From NCBI GenBank assembly GCA_030550095.1, contig JAUQQA010000004.1:1-64000 (forward strand): a stretch of 64,000 bases of DNA, read 5' to 3'. Numbering within the stretch: the first letter of the stretch is position 1; each line of letters opens with the position of its first letter. The position numbers were made by a program, and so were the translations under genes. The notes under the pieces were generated by a model. The model was not told where the DNA came from. It worked only from the letters and a program-made list of their open reading frames with translations, and did no database searches. Positions 7,972-19,300 of this stretch are shown here, one piece after another. The stretch is from Chloroflexota bacterium (lineage in GTDB: Bacteria; Chloroflexota; Anaerolineae; J036; Brachytrichaceae).

Positions 7972-8622
7972 TTACTCCTCCACAGATGGCGCTTCATCCG
8001 CTTCCCCAGACTCCACCGTCGCCAGTACGTGTTCGATTGTGTCGTAGTCAAAACCGCGTCTTGCTAACCATTGGCTGAGGCGTCTTCGGCGCTCGAGCGG
8101 CGCAAGGGCGCGGAGGCGTGGCAAGCGTGTGCGGGCGAGTTGCAGCGCTATCACCTCATCGTCGGGCATAGCGCGCAGTGCTGCTTCGATCTCGGCTTCG
8201 TCCACTCCCTTTCGGCGCAATTCTTGAGCCACCAAGCGGCGGCTGCGCGGACGCGTGCGCGCTCGGCTTTCTGCCCAGCTCTGAGCAAAAGCAGCATCGT
8301 CCAATAGCCCCACCGCGCGCAAGCGCGCCACGACGCGATTGATCGCATCCTCAGTCATGCCCGCACGTTCGAGCCGTTGGCGCAGTTCAGCAATTGAGCG
8401 CGGGCGGAACGCAAGCAACCTCAGCGCGCGCTGCTGCGCTTCCTCTTCGCGATCTTGGGCACGCAGCGCGGCGATTTGCTCGTCGCTCAGAAATTGCCCA
8501 ACGCGCAACGTGATGGCGCTGGAAAGCGGCAAGCCAAAAGCGAAGTGCCCGTCCAGGTACACGCTCACTCGCCCATTGCGTCCTCTTCGTTGCGCTTTGA
8601 GCGCCGTGATCGTGCCTGCCAC
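7972..8622 (-). CDS. recX: RecX-family RecA regulator
   Basis: Modulates RecA filament activity. The 216-aa protein shows three RecX-type helical repeats: RALRLLAFRPRSIAELRQRLERAG, then INRVVARLRAVGLLDDAAFAQSWAESRARTRPRSRRLVAQELRRKGVDEAEI, and a last repeat with LSQWLARRGFDYDTIEHVL. An extra N-terminal segment (GRVSVYLDGHFAFGLP) is typical of longer RecX proteins. The start is GTG 8622, supported by TACAAT placed 7 nt upstream. It heads the leftward group with rny; recA is not in the window. Confidence 0.9.
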   Translation of the reverse strand: MAGTITALKAQRRGRNGRVSVYLDGHFAFGLPLSSAITLRVGQFLSDEQIAALRAQDREEEAQQRALRLLAFRPRSIAELRQRLERAGMTEDAINRVVARLRAVGLLDDAAFAQSWAESRARTRPRSRRLVAQELRRKGVDEAEIEAALRAMPDDEVIALQLARTRLPRLRALAPLERRRRLSQWLARRGFDYDTIEHVLATVESGEADEAPSVEE

Positions 8623-8629
8623 GCGTGCA

Positions 8630-8635
8630 ATTGTA
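8630..8635 (-). promoter_or_regulatory. -10 box of recX, leaderless type
   Basis: TACAAT on the minus strand lies 7 nt before the GTG start at 8622. This placement both supports the GTG as the real start and predicts a leaderless mRNA. Confidence 0.6.
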
Positions 8636-8687
8636 GTGCAACCTTAAAGCGCCTTTAGGGATGTCAGTAAGCCGAGTGGGGGTGCGG

Positions 8688-10109
8688 CTACCCAGCCAGC
8701 AAGGTGCGCGGGTCGGTCACCACGCCCGTGACGGCGCTCGCCGCAGCTGTGAGCGGTGAGGCCAGCAGCGTGCGCCCGCCCTTGCCTTGGCGCCCCTCAA
8801 AGTTGCGGTTGCTCGTGCTGATGGCGTACTGCCCTGGCTCAAGCTGGTCGCCGTTCATGGCGATGCACATGCTGCATCCTGCTTCGCGCCATTCTGCCCC
8901 TGCTTCGATGAAGATTTTGTCCAGTCCCTCGCGCTCTGCTTGGCGTTTCACCTGTGTGCTGCCAGGGACCACGAGCACGCGCACGCCGGGCTTCACCTTG
9001 CGCCCTTTGAGGATCTTGGCGGCCTCACGCAGATCGCTGATGCGGCTGTTCGTGCAGCTCCCGATGAACACGACGTCGATCGGATGCCCAAGCAGCGGCT
9101 GATTGGGCTTCAGGTCCATGTAGGCAAGCGCCTTTTGGAGCGCTGTCTTCTGCGCTGGGTCGCTCAGCGTGTCGGGGTCGGGGATGCGTCCTGTGATCGG
9201 CATGCCCATGCCGGGGTTGGTGCCGTAGGTGATCATCGGCTCGAGGGTGCTAGCGTCGAGCGTGATCTCAGCGTCGTAGGTGGCGCCTTCGTCGGTGGGC
9301 AACGTGCGCCAGTAGGCGAGCGCGCGGTCCCATGCTTCGCCTTTTGGCGCATATTCGCGCCCAGCAAGCCACTCAAAGGTGGTGTCATCGGGGGCGATCA
9401 TCCCTGCGCGGCTGCCGCCCTCGATGCTCATGTTGCAGATGGTCATACGCCCTTCCATCGAGAGCTGGCGAATCGCCGAGCCGGTGTACTCGAACACGTA
9501 GCCCGTGCCCACGCCAACGCCATACTTGGCGATCAGCGCCAAAATGATGTCCTTGGCGGTGACGCCAGGCTTCAGCGTGCCGTCAATGCGCACGTTCATC
9601 GTCTTCGGCTTGCGCTGCAACAAGCACTGCGTCGCAAGCACCATCTCCACTTCGCTCGTGCCGATGCCGAAACCAAGTGCGCCAAAGGCGCCGTGGGTTG
9701 CGGTGTGGCTATCGCCACACACGATGGTCATGCCGGGTTGTGTCAGGCCAAGCTCCGGACCGATCACGTGCACGATGCCCTGCTTGTCTGCGCCTTGGCG
9801 GATGCCGAAGAGCGTGATGCCGTTTTCGGCGCAGTTGCGCTCTAGCGTCTCGATTTGCTTTGCGGCAAGTTCGTCGAGGATCGGCAGGCTGCGGTCGTAG
9901 GTTGGGATGCCGTGATCCATCGTGGCGAAGGTGCGATCGGGGCGGCGCACCTTCAACCCACGGCGGCGCAGCCCCTCGAACGCCTGCGGCGAGGTAACCT
10001 CATGGATCAGGTGGAGGTCAATGTAGAGCACCGCGGGCCCGCCAGGTTCTTGGGCGACGACATGCGCATCCCAAATCTTCTCAAACAGCGTGCGTGGTCG
10101 GTCGGTCAT
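8688..10109 (-). CDS. leuC: 3-isopropylmalate dehydratase large subunit
   Basis: Aconitase-family [4Fe-4S] enzyme that isomerises 2- and 3-isopropylmalate in leucine synthesis, together with LeuD. The 473-aa protein has [57 protein letters not shown] (first cluster Cys) and [14 protein letters not shown] (the other two cluster Cys), then [22 protein letters not shown]. Length is normal. leuD is not adjacent, so the small subunit must be encoded elsewhere. Its promoter has TAGAAT 8 nt before the ATG. Confidence 0.96.
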   Translation of the reverse strand: MTDRPRTLFEKIWDAHVVAQEPGGPAVLYIDLHLIHEVTSPQAFEGLRRRGLKVRRPDRTFATMDHGIPTYDRSLPILDELAAKQIETLERNCAENGITLFGIRQGADKQGIVHVIGPELGLTQPGMTIVCGDSHTATHGAFGALGFGIGTSEVEMVLATQCLLQRKPKTMNVRIDGTLKPGVTAKDIILALIAKYGVGVGTGYVFEYTGSAIRQLSMEGRMTICNMSIEGGSRAGMIAPDDTTFEWLAGREYAPKGEAWDRALAYWRTLPTDEGATYDAEITLDASTLEPMITYGTNPGMGMPITGRIPDPDTLSDPAQKTALQKALAYMDLKPNQPLLGHPIDVVFIGSCTNSRISDLREAAKILKGRKVKPGVRVLVVPGSTQVKRQAEREGLDKIFIEAGAEWREAGCSMCIAMNGDQLEPGQYAISTSNRNFEGRQGKGGRTLLASPLTAAASAVTGVVTDPRTLLAG

Positions 10110-10117
10110 GATTTTGC

Positions 10118-10123
10118 ATTCTA
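10118..10123 (-). promoter_or_regulatory. -10 box of leuC, leaderless type
   Basis: TAGAAT on the minus strand ends 8 nt before the leuC ATG at 10109. There is no Shine-Dalgarno sequence in the gap. Confidence 0.6.
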
Positions 10124-10171
10124 CGGAAAAGCGCCTTGCGCGTGCAGCAGGGTGTATGACAGGCTAAATGC

Positions 10172-10208
10172 AGAGCGATGAGCAAGCGTGTTCGCTGCCC
10201 ATCGCTCT
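10172..10208 (-). terminator. Probable terminator stem-loop after yceI
   Basis: AGAGCGATG (10172-10180) pairs with CATCGCTCT (10200-10208), 9 bp around a 19-nt partly structured loop. It sits between the yceI stop and the leuC promoter. The U-tract is poor, so it may act only partially. Confidence 0.45.
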
Positions 10209-10236
10209 TGACCAATGCTGATTTCGCGCGACGCGG

Positions 10237-10764
10237 CTACTTGCTTTGCTCTGTGAGTTCGAGGCTAATGTGAACCTTGACCTCTTTGCCCACAAGAAGC
10301 CCTCCTGTCTCCAAGGGCATGTTCCACGTCAAGCCCCACTCTTCGCGGTTGAGCGTAGTGTGCGCCTCAAAGCCCGCATTGGTGGTTCCCCAGGGGGTCT
10401 TTGCTTTTCCGAGGAACTCAACCTCAAGCGTGACTGGGCGCGTGACCTTGCGGATGGTCAACTCGCCGTGGAGGCGCGCCGTGTTTTCGCCTGTGCGCTC
10501 CACACGCGTGCTCTTGAACGTGATCAATGGATGATTGGCTGCGTCGAGGAAGTCCGCTGATTTCAAGTGCGCGTCGCGCTGGGCGTCGTCAGTGTTGATG
10601 CTATCGGCTGCAATCTCAACGAGGACGCTTGTCTTCTCGGGTTCCGCCTCGTTGAACTCCACATGCCCGCTGAACTTCTCGAACCGACCGCGGACGGTGC
10701 TGATCATCAGGTGTCGCACGGCAAAGCCGATGTTTGAGTGTGCGTGATCAATGACCCAAGCCAT
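10237..10764 (-). CDS. YceI-family polyisoprenoid-binding (lipocalin-like) protein
   Basis: YceI proteins form a beta-barrel that binds long isoprenoid chains. The 175-aa protein has the family motifs WVIDHAHSNIGFAVRHLMISTVRGRF at the N-terminus, AADSINTDDAQRDAHLKSADFLDAANHPLITFKS in the middle, and GELTIRKVTRPVTLEVEF. There is no signal peptide, so it is likely cytoplasmic. The start ATG 10764 has GGGAG upstream; a longer frame from 10836 would have no family similarity. It is divergent from a TetR regulator at 10855, which is a plausible controller. Confidence 0.92.
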   Translation of the reverse strand: MAWVIDHAHSNIGFAVRHLMISTVRGRFEKFSGHVEFNEAEPEKTSVLVEIAADSINTDDAQRDAHLKSADFLDAANHPLITFKSTRVERTGENTARLHGELTIRKVTRPVTLEVEFLGKAKTPWGTTNAGFEAHTTLNREEWGLTWNMPLETGGLLVGKEVKVHISLELTEQSK

Positions 10765-10840
10765 GATGTGCTCCCATAAGCGGATTTGTGTCCACTTTTT
10801 AGCAGAGAGTTCATTCCCAAGCTCCCCTCTCAGCATGCGC

Positions 10841-10846
10841 TAAACT
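10841..10846 (+). promoter_or_regulatory. -10 box of the TetR gene, leaderless type
   Basis: TAAACT ends 8 nt before the ATG at 10855, with no Shine-Dalgarno sequence between them. Confidence 0.5.
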
Positions 10847-10854
10847 GGTGAGCG

Positions 10855-11499
10855 ATGCGCCGAGCGCGTGGAGAAGCGGCAACCTTAACGTTGGTGACGG
10901 GGGGAAGAACAGAACGCGCGGACGCTGCTGCGAACCGTCGGCGGATTCTGGAAGCGGCTGCGCGCTTGTTCGCAGAGCGCGGGGTGGAACGGGTGACCAT
11001 GGTGGATGTAGCGCGCGCGGCGGGTGTTGGTCAAGGGACGTTGTACCGTCGTTTCCCATCCAAGGGAGCGCTCTGCCTTGCGTTGCTCGATGAGCAAATG
11101 CGTGATTTCCAGGCGATGGTGCTCAGCCAACTCAGCGCAATGGCGCAGGAGAACGTGCCCTGGATGGACCGCTTGGGGTGGTTTTTAGAGGCATTGGTGC
11201 ACTTCCACGCAACTCACATCCCGTTGCTGAGCGCAGCGCAACATGAAGTGCCACAGCCAGAAGAGTTTATCGCCTCAGCACCATTTCATTGGGAGCGCAT
11301 GACGGTGATTGGGTTGTTGCGTGAGGCGGCGCGCCATGGCGAGATCGCGCCAGCGCAAGACTTGCGCTTGATCGGCGATTTGCTCCTTGCGCCCTTGCAC
11401 CCGGAGGTGTTCTACTTTTTGCACGCCTCGAGCGGCTACACGCTTGAGCAGTTGAGCGCTGCGTTGCGGGCGAGCGCCCTCGCGCTTGCGCGTGCTTAG
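10855..11499 (+). CDS. TetR-family transcriptional regulator
   Basis: The 214-aa protein has an N-terminal TetR helix-turn-helix: RRRILEAAARLFAERGVERVTMVDVARAAGVGQGTLYRRFPSKGAL, about residues 26-70. The C-terminal ligand-binding half is helical and includes WFLEALVHFHATHIPLLSAA. The ligand is unknown. It is divergent from yceI and could regulate that gene or itself. Its stop codon overlaps the convergent BNR-repeat gene by 4 bp (TTAG). Confidence 0.9.
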   Translation: MRRARGEAATLTLVTGGRTERADAAANRRRILEAAARLFAERGVERVTMVDVARAAGVGQGTLYRRFPSKGALCLALLDEQMRDFQAMVLSQLSAMAQENVPWMDRLGWFLEALVHFHATHIPLLSAAQHEVPQPEEFIASAPFHWERMTVIGLLREAARHGEIAPAQDLRLIGDLLLAPLHPEVFYFLHASSGYTLEQLSAALRASALALARA

Positions 11500-12341
11500 C
11501 TCCCGCGGTATACCCACAGCCCTGTTTCTGCCGTGCCCACCACTAGCTGCTGCGCCAGTCGAGCGATGCAGACAGCATCCACGATATCGTCGAGGTGCTG
11601 GGTTGTGCCCTCGCGCATGATGAAAACCCCCTGCGTTGTGGCAAGGCAGCCGGGGAGCAGCGCGTTGATCGTCGTCGCTTCTGGAACGACGCGCGCCCAC
11701 GTTTGAAAAGGCGCATCGGCAATCCATGCGCCCGCGCCCTCGCTGCCCACCCACACGCGCATCCCTTCGATGTTGTCTTCGACAGCCAGCGTGGTGAGCG
11801 GTGATCCATGGAACGGGAGCGCAATTTCACGCCAAGCGCGCCCGCCGTTGTAGCTCACGAACAAACCAGTTTCAGCAGCGGCGAAGACAAGCTGATCTTC
11901 GGCGAAGCGCGGCGAGACCGCCACAGCGTTGATGCTGAGGTCAAGCAAGCCATGGTTCCAGGCGTACCACGTCGCGCCGTGAGTGGTGCTGCGCAGCACG
12001 CCGTCTTGAGCAGTAGCGGCGAAGGCTGTGCCGTCCTGGTCGAAGGTCGGCGAAAGCGCCAAGCCCAATACCGCCCCCTCGAGTGGTGTGCGTGCCAGTT
12101 GCCAACTTTCGCCGCCATCTGTTGAGCGCGCGATGTGCTCTGCTGAGCCAACCAGGATGGTTGAGGGGGTGGCGGCAACCGCAGTGAGAGCGACGTCGTG
12201 GAGGGCGGGCGCTGCCTCTTCCCATGTGCCGTCGGCGCAGTAGCGCCACAGGCCGCGATCGGTGGCTGCGAGGCACGTGTGCGCGTCGAGCGCATGCAGC
12301 GCGAAGATGCGCGCGGGGTCGGCGAAGTGAACCCAGGACAT
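11496..12341 (-). CDS. BNR/Asp-box beta-propeller protein
   Basis: A 281-aa protein with repeated blade-like segments, such as IARSTDGGESWQLARTPLEG (a classic Asp box), LRSTTHGATWYAWNHGLLD and LFVSYNGGRAWREIALPFHG. No signal peptide or membrane segment is apparent, so it is probably cytoplasmic or leaderless-secreted. Such propellers occur in sialidases, Vps10-like and photosystem-assembly proteins, but none of the sialidase catalytic residues can be claimed here; the function is unknown. The gene starts 6 bp after the dehydrogenase stop and is presumably cotranscribed with it. Confidence 0.75.
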   Translation of the reverse strand: MSWVHFADPARIFALHALDAHTCLAATDRGLWRYCADGTWEEAAPALHDVALTAVAATPSTILVGSAEHIARSTDGGESWQLARTPLEGAVLGLALSPTFDQDGTAFAATAQDGVLRSTTHGATWYAWNHGLLDLSINAVAVSPRFAEDQLVFAAAETGLFVSYNGGRAWREIALPFHGSPLTTLAVEDNIEGMRVWVGSEGAGAWIADAPFQTWARVVPEATTINALLPGCLATTQGVFIMREGTTQHLDDIVDAVCIARLAQQLVVGTAETGLWVYRGS

Positions 12342-12347
12342 GCGCGT

Positions 12348-13325
12348 TCAGGCAATGTCCAGCAGCACCTTGAGCACGCCGGGGCGCTGGGCATGTTCGA
12401 GCGCCTGGTGTGCGGCTTCGAGCGGGTAGCGCGCATGGATGAGCGGCAACACATCCACCCTGTGCTGCTCTAGCAGCCGCAACGCCGCTGCGAAGGGTCC
12501 ACAACGCGAACCGACGACAGTGATCTCGTCCACCACCACCATGGTGAGGTTCACCTGGGGCAGGCCTTGATAGGTGCTTTTGAGCACAAGCGTGCCGCGC
12601 GGGCGCAGCAGTTGGCGCGCGTGCTCAAACCCAGCAGGCGAGCCGGTGCATTCCACAACGACATCGTAGCTGCGCAACGGCGCTTGCTCAACGAAGCGCG
12701 TCGCGATGCCGCGCGCGCGTGCGAGCGCCAGCTTGTTCTCGTGCTTGCCGATCACAGTGAGGTCGCACGGGGAGGCTGCTGCGATCACCTGCGCGCAGAG
12801 CAAGCCGAGCTTGCCATCCCCAAGCACTGCAACGCGATCGGTGGGGCGCAGGTGCACCTGCTCGAGGATTTGGCAAGCTGCTGCGAGCGGCTCGACGAAC
12901 ACTGCCTCGTCATCGCTCACGCCCTCGGGCACGCGGTGCAGGTTCACGATCGGCAACACGGTGTAGTCCGCAAAGACGCCATCGCGTCGGTCAATGCCGA
13001 GGGTGGTGCGCGTCGGGTCTTGGGCGCGCTCGGCGTAAGTGCGCGAGAGGGAGTCGCAGGAGACGCAGTTGATCTCGCCGACCACGCGGTCGCCAACAGC
13101 GACGTGCGGCGGCGGGCAATGGGGCGCAGGATTCAGCGCCTCCACCACGCCCACGAACTCGTGCCCAAGCACACCCCGAAACCCGAAGTAGCCTTTCAGG
13201 ATTTCGAGGTCAGTGTTGCAGATGCCCGCGCGCACGACGCGGATCAAAGCCTCGCCAGGCGGCGGCTCGGGCTTGGGATAATCCCCGCGATAGGTAAATG
13301 TGTCGGCGACGACCCAGGCACGCAT
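12348..13325 (-). CDS. Zinc-type medium-chain dehydrogenase/reductase
   Basis: A 325-aa MDR-family oxidoreductase. It has the catalytic-zinc part (ICNTDLEILKGYFGFRGVLGHEFVGVVE: Cys, His and Glu), an AVLGDGKLGLLCAQ Rossmann motif, and VVVECTGSPAGFEHA. The substrate is unknown; related proteins oxidise polyols or threonine. The structural-zinc lobe, normally four Cys, reads CVSCDSLSRTYAERAQDPTRTTLG, with only two Cys, so that zinc is probably absent. TATCAT on the minus strand (13335-13340) lies 9 nt before the ATG and is a likely -10 box. Confidence 0.85.
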   Translation of the reverse strand: MRAWVVADTFTYRGDYPKPEPPPGEALIRVVRAGICNTDLEILKGYFGFRGVLGHEFVGVVEALNPAPHCPPPHVAVGDRVVGEINCVSCDSLSRTYAERAQDPTRTTLGIDRRDGVFADYTVLPIVNLHRVPEGVSDDEAVFVEPLAAACQILEQVHLRPTDRVAVLGDGKLGLLCAQVIAAASPCDLTVIGKHENKLALARARGIATRFVEQAPLRSYDVVVECTGSPAGFEHARQLLRPRGTLVLKSTYQGLPQVNLTMVVVDEITVVGSRCGPFAAALRLLEQHRVDVLPLIHARYPLEAAHQALEHAQRPGVLKVLLDIA

Positions 13326-13334
13326 AGCGCGCTG

Positions 13335-13340
13335 ATGATA
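13335..13340 (-). promoter_or_regulatory. -10 box of the dehydrogenase gene
   Basis: TATCAT on the minus strand is 9 nt before the ATG 13325, placing the start of transcription within about 2 nt of the codon. Confidence 0.4.
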
Positions 13341-13376
13341 CCGAAGCTGTGTGGTGCGCCTTCGCGGGCGAGTGCG

Positions 13377-16300
13377 TCAGCGCGGCGTGATCTCGAAGCG
13401 CGCGCCCTCGCTGCGCCCGAATATCTCAGGGAAGTAGCTTAGCTCGGCAGCCGCGGGGATCACTTGGAACACGCCTGCGAGGCTCGGCCTGAATTGGTAG
13501 GTGTATTCGTAAGTGCCGGCGGGCAAGAAGGACGCAAAGGCCGCGACGCGATCATCGTAAATCTCACTGCGGCTAAACCACCACCAACCCCAGCCCAGCT
13601 CGCCGAAGGGATCCTCACCCACGCGGCGCAACCACTCCGGCTCAATAAGCTGCTGAGCAGTGCGTAGCGTGGGGTTGATCGCTTCGGCGCCTGCGGGCAA
13701 GTAGTCCACCAGCCGCACAAAGTAGGCATCCATAGGGACGACCAACGTGAGGCGCACGCGGACGTTCTCGCCAACGCGCGCGCTGGTGATCGCAGGACAC
13801 GGCTGATCGGGCTTGGGCTTGCAGTCGGCGCTTTCGTACTTGCGCGCGACGAACAAGCCGCGATTCACTGCGGGAGCTGAGGCAGCGGGCACGAAAGCGC
13901 GCAGATGCGCTGTGTAGTAGAGCTTGCCTGGGCCAGTTCCGCGCTCGATGCTCAGCGCGTTGGCTGCGTTGGCGATCAGCTCGGCAAGCGGAACGCGCGC
14001 TGTTTGCGTTTCTCCGCTAGGCGCTTGTCCGCTGAGGAGCGGACGACCGTTGAGGGCGACGCGCCAAGCAAAGTCGGCGTTTTGCTCGCCGCTGTGCACG
14101 ATCCACGCCGCGAAGGCGTTGATCGCCCAATCGGTCTCCTGGACGCTTTCCCAAGCATCGCCCTCGCGCGCGGCGATGAGCCAGCGCACCACGTTGGTGT
14201 TGAGCGCGCTTTGTGGGTCGAGCTGCGCCAACGCATAAAGGATGATTGCTGTGCTGCGAGTGTCGCTGTAGAGGTTTTCCCAGTCGCGCGTGCGCTCTTG
14301 CCAGTATGCGCCTGTGGCGCTGAGCAGCGCAGCGCCGCGCAAGTTGGCGAGCAGCGTTTGAATGCGCGGATCGTCTGCCTGCACGCGCGCGAGCGCCAAC
14401 GCGAGCAACGCCTGCGCGTAATAGCTGAGCTTGTCGCGCTGCTCGTAGAGCAAGCTCAAGCGTCCGGGGTCAGGACGCCCGGCTTCGCCCAGCGCGAACA
14501 GCAACAGCGCTTCGCGGTTAGCAGCGTTGGTGCTGGGCAAGAAGCGCTCTTGAGAAAGCTGCGTGCTGAGGAATCCGAGCCCACGTTCCAGCACGTTGCT
14601 ATCCACCAAGAAGCCTGCTTGCGCAGCGCGCGCCAACGCAAGCAACACGTGCGCCGAAACGACGGGATCGCTTTGACCGACGGCGACATCGCTCCACCAC
14701 GCCCAACCGCCATCGAAGCGCTGCGCTGCGTAGAGGCGCTGCAAAGCGCCGCTCACTACCTCTACATCGGCAGGTTGGTTGCGCGCTTTTGCCAGCGCCA
14801 AGGCGACGTTGAGGCGGCTTGCCGTCCAGTCCACGCTCTCGTAGGGGTAGGCTTGCAACGCGCGCGCGCTGCGCAGGGCCACCTCGCCCAAGCTGGTGTC
14901 CACGCGCACCATGAGGTCGCCGCGGCCTGTGTTTAGGCGCGGCGGCAGCGGGATCAACTCGAGGCGGCGTCCTGGCTCTTCCAGATCGCCACTGGTTGCG
15001 ACGGTCTCCGGCGCCGCATAGCGCACGATGGGGATGCCGCCCTCCTCGGCAGTTTCGAGCGTCGGGCGCGCGCTGTCGCTGTAGCCCCCGCCGGTCGCGG
15101 TCATGGTGATGAGGCTGCTTGCGCCTTCTTCGACGCGCATTTGCCATTCGACGCGCGCAGCGCCATTCGCGGGCACGCTCACCTGCTGCACAGGTTGACC
15201 GCCCACGAGGGTGAGGTTGGTCGAAGCGATCGCAACTTGGGCGTCGATCGGCGCTGCGGTGTTGTTGTTCACCACTGCGGCGAGCGTGATCACGTCGCCG
15301 ACCGTGAAGAAGCGCGGCGTGACGGGGCGGACGAGCAACGGCTTGGTGCTTTGCACTTCGCGCGTCGCTTCGCCCACGCGCGTATCGGGCGTGATCGCGC
15401 GCGCGATGAGCACCCAGGTGGTGAGGTTATCTGGCAGCGTCGTCTCCACGCGCGCGCGCCCTTCGGCATCGGTGCGCAGCCGCGCTTCCCAATAAGCGGT
15501 CTCGCGGTAGTCGCGCCGCGTGAGGGACAAGGTCAGCGCTTGCGCCAAACCACCGCCTCCGCCCTTGCGCGCTGCTAGAAGGGGCGCTTCTGCCATCACC
15601 TTTGCGGTGATGCGGTCCACGCTCACGTTGAGTGAATCTGCCGTGAACACGCCCAAGCCGCGCTCGCCATAGAACGCCTCAAGGATGGGTGGCGCGTTTG
15701 GCTCGACGAGGGAAAGCACAGCTTTGTCCACCAGCGCCACGCTCAGCTCAGCCTGAACAGGCATGCCGCTTGCGTCAGTGACGCGCAGATCGAAAGTTGC
15801 GCGCTCGCGCGGGGCATACGTCTCGCGATCGGGCGTGAGGGTGATGTTCAGCGTGAATGGCGTTGGGTCAACGCTGAGCGCCGCATAGCCGAGCTTGAAA
15901 GCAGGCAACGGGTTGGTGGCGTCCACGCCTTTCACGAGCAGCACCGAGACAAAGACGTTCGGCGCGAAGTCCGTGGTGATGGGGATCTCGAGCACGTCGC
16001 TGTTGCTGAACAGCGTGACCGTGCGCCGTTGCAAGATGTTGCCGCGCTCGAGGGTAAGCAGCGCCTTCACCGCGCCTTGGAACGGCGAGGGCACCAAGAT
16101 GCGCGCAACCTCGCCGACGGCGTAGCGCTCTTTGTCTGGCTTTAGCTCGATGCGGTCGTTGTTCTCCACGCGCCAGCCGATGTAAGTGCCCGGCTCGGCG
16201 ACGTACACCGAGAGCGCCGCGTTGACGAGCCGAAAGCGATGCTCGCCGCCTTGCTGCGCGACGAACACGGCGACCGCGCGCCCGTCGGCGTCCGTCGTGA

Positions 16301-19300
16301 TTGTGAGCTGCGAGACTTCAGTGTCGCTCGGCGTCGAGGTGTAGTACAAGCCGCCGGCGGGGTCTTCTTGCTGCACCGTGAACCACTCGCGGCGGCTGAA
16401 GACGAGCGTCCCCGTCTGCCCAAAGAGCGGCTTGCCTTCCCAGTTCACCGCGATCACGTTCACTGTGATCGGTTCGCCCACCTCGAAGACGAATCGGTCC
16501 GTCGCTAGCCCGAAGTACACGCGCGACTTGTGCGCCACTACGCTGCGCCGCGCGGAGACGCTCTGGTCGTTGAGATCGGTGACCGTTGCCTCGAGGATGA
16601 AGCGCGTTGCCGTGCGGCGCTTGCTCAGGTCGGCAGGCAACGTCACGACGAGTTTGCCTTGCGCGTCTGTGCGCCCTTCGCCGTCGGCAACAGGCTCAGG
16701 GAAGCGGAACGGCGGGATGATCCGCCCTAGCGTTGGCTCGAAGAAGAGGTCAGGATCGCCAAACTCGTAGCGCCCTGGGCCGCGGTAGCGGTCGAAGAAG
16801 AAATTTTCGGCGAGCAACACCCAGCGCACTTGCGCATTGGCGACAGCGCCGCCGAAGAAATAGCGGCTCTCGAGCGTGAATTGCATGGTCTCGCCATCGA
16901 AGTAATCCGCCTTATCGGCAGTGATGTTCACCTCGAACTCTGGCAGGCGATATGCTGCAACCTCAAACGAGAGGCCTGCGTACTGCGCGCAAACTCCCTC
17001 CATCATCTCACTGGCAGCCTCGCGCTTAGGGATGCACACCTGCAAGAAGTAACTGCCCGTCGCTGCGCCGTTATCAATGGCGAAGTCGCCGCTAAAGCCG
17101 CCGATTTCGTCTAAGGGCAAGCTGCGTTTGAGCACTTGTTGACCGCTCGCGTTGCTCACCACGACCTCGACGCGATCCACGTCGGGCAGGCGGTAGCGCG
17201 CATCATCATCAAGACGCACGAAGCCGCGGAAGTACACGCGCTGCCCAGGGCGATACACTGGTCGGTCAGTGAAAAGATAGACCTGATACGCCTCAGGGTA
17301 ATAGCGCGCCGACAACCCGAAGTCGTACGGCGAGATGCCGCGCGACATGGTGTTCCACGCCAGCCCAAAGGCTCCACCAGGTTGCCCAACGACGGCATAG
17401 AGCGGCCCCTGTGCCTGTGCGCCCTGCGGCAGGTCGAAGGGCGCTTGTCCCTCTTCACCAGCCTGGCTTGCGGTTGTGGCGCTCGCCAGCTCGACGAATT
17501 GGGCGGCAGGCTCAGAGGACAGATCGCGGTTGCCGCGAATGCTCACCGGCAAGCCGCCGATGGGTTGACCGCTGCGCAGATCCGTTACCCACACCACGCC
17601 GTTGCGCGCGCCGACCTTGAGCGCGACGTGTAGGTTGCTCACGACCAACACGTGGCGCAGCGGTTGAAAAGCGCTGTCGAGTCGGCGCAGCTCTGGCGCG
17701 CTCACTGTGAGCAAGTACACCCCTGTGGGCAACGCGCCGCCAGCTTCATCAAGCAACACGCGCCGCACAAAGGCTTGGTTGAGCGCGCTCTCAACGCGCT
17801 CGGTCCATGCGCGGCGCACCTGCTCAGGCTTCGGGCGGAAGTTGCGCAGCGCTTCAAACGATCCTGGCGCGCCCGTGAGTTGGTAAAACTCCTCAAGCGA
17901 GAGCACCGCCAACTCAAACTCCAACTGGGTGATGTTGCGGTGCAGGATGGCGAGCTGGGTAGGGCGATTGGCGTCGTAAACGCCGACGAGGCTCTCGGTT
18001 TGCAAGTCCACGAGCGGCGCCAGCGCGCGCGTGGTGAAGCGCAGCTCGGTGTCTTTGCCCAGGGGCACGCCGTACTTGTCTGTGATTGCGCCGCCGATGC
18101 GCACGCGGTACACCGTGGAAGGCGCGAAACGCACACCGAGGAAGAACTCGTTGTTGAACGGGTCGTAGTAGCTGTACACGCCGGTGAGCGTGACGGGCGG
18201 CTCAAAGGTGAGGTTCGGCAGAATGGTCTCGACGGAGATCGGCGCGCTGAAGCGCACGCTGAAACCTCCTTCGGGGTCATGTTGTGGCTCGCCATCTGCT
18301 GGGCGTGTGCTCTCCACGGCGGGCAAGGGGATCGTTGTGAAGGTGGACTCTAAGCCTTCGCGCGTGCTTCCTTCGCCGAACGCTGCGCGAACCCCTGGGC
18401 GGATGCGCACGGTGTAGGTCTGACCGCGTTGGTAGTTCTCTTCGGGGATGAAGGTCAACGCTTCGCCGCTTGGCGCTGCGCTCAGCGAGGGCGGGGGCGC
18501 GATGAAAGCCGGTTGTTTGGCTGGCGGTGTCGTCGGTGCTTCTTGAGGCTCGTCTGACCACACGAAGCGCCCGCGCACGGGTGGCTCGATGCTGAACGCG
18601 GCTTCGGCTGAAGCGTGGTCAACTTTCTGGCTAAAGGTCACCGTGATCGGCTGGCGCAAGTCCACGCTGCGCTGGCCGTTGGGCGGCGTGATCGTCTTCA
18701 CCACAGGCGCTGCCACGCTGAAGCTCCAGGCATACTCTGCATCAAGCAGCGCGCCGGTGGTGTCTTGCAAGCCAGCGGGGACGCGCGCGCGGTAGGTGGT
18801 GCCTGCGCGGAGCGGCTGGCTAGGTCGGAAGAGGTACACGCTGGTGTTCAGCCACTGGCCACGCCCTTCCACAGGAGGATCGAGCACGAGCGGCTGCGGC
18901 AAGCTCGCTTGCTCATCCAACAGCGCGAGCGGCACCACGGGGCGATTGAACAACACCGTGATGGTGGCGTCGGCGGCGACCTCGCTGGCGTTGGCAGGCG
19001 GGATGGTTTGAGCGACGGCAAGCGCGCCGACGGTGGTGAGTTCGAACGTTTCGGCGCGCGCGAGCGCCTTGCCGCTCTTGCTGCGCGCCTCGGTGGAGAG
19101 TGAGACAAGGTAGCGCGTGGCAGGCTTCCAGCCCTCTGTCGGTCGGAAAATGGCTACGTTGTCGCTGCTCCAGGTTAGCTCGCCTTGTACAGAAGCGCCT
19201 TCTGCTGTCTGCACACGCAGCGCGCGCGCCACCGATGCCCGGTCCATCGCCTGATCGAAGAGCAACTCAAGCGCGGCGTCGGGAGGCAGCTCCTCGCCGC

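Noticed and set aside
8787-9845. Open plus-strand frame of 352 codons across leuC
   Set aside because: Antisense to an intact LeuC with all cluster Cys; no homology pattern.
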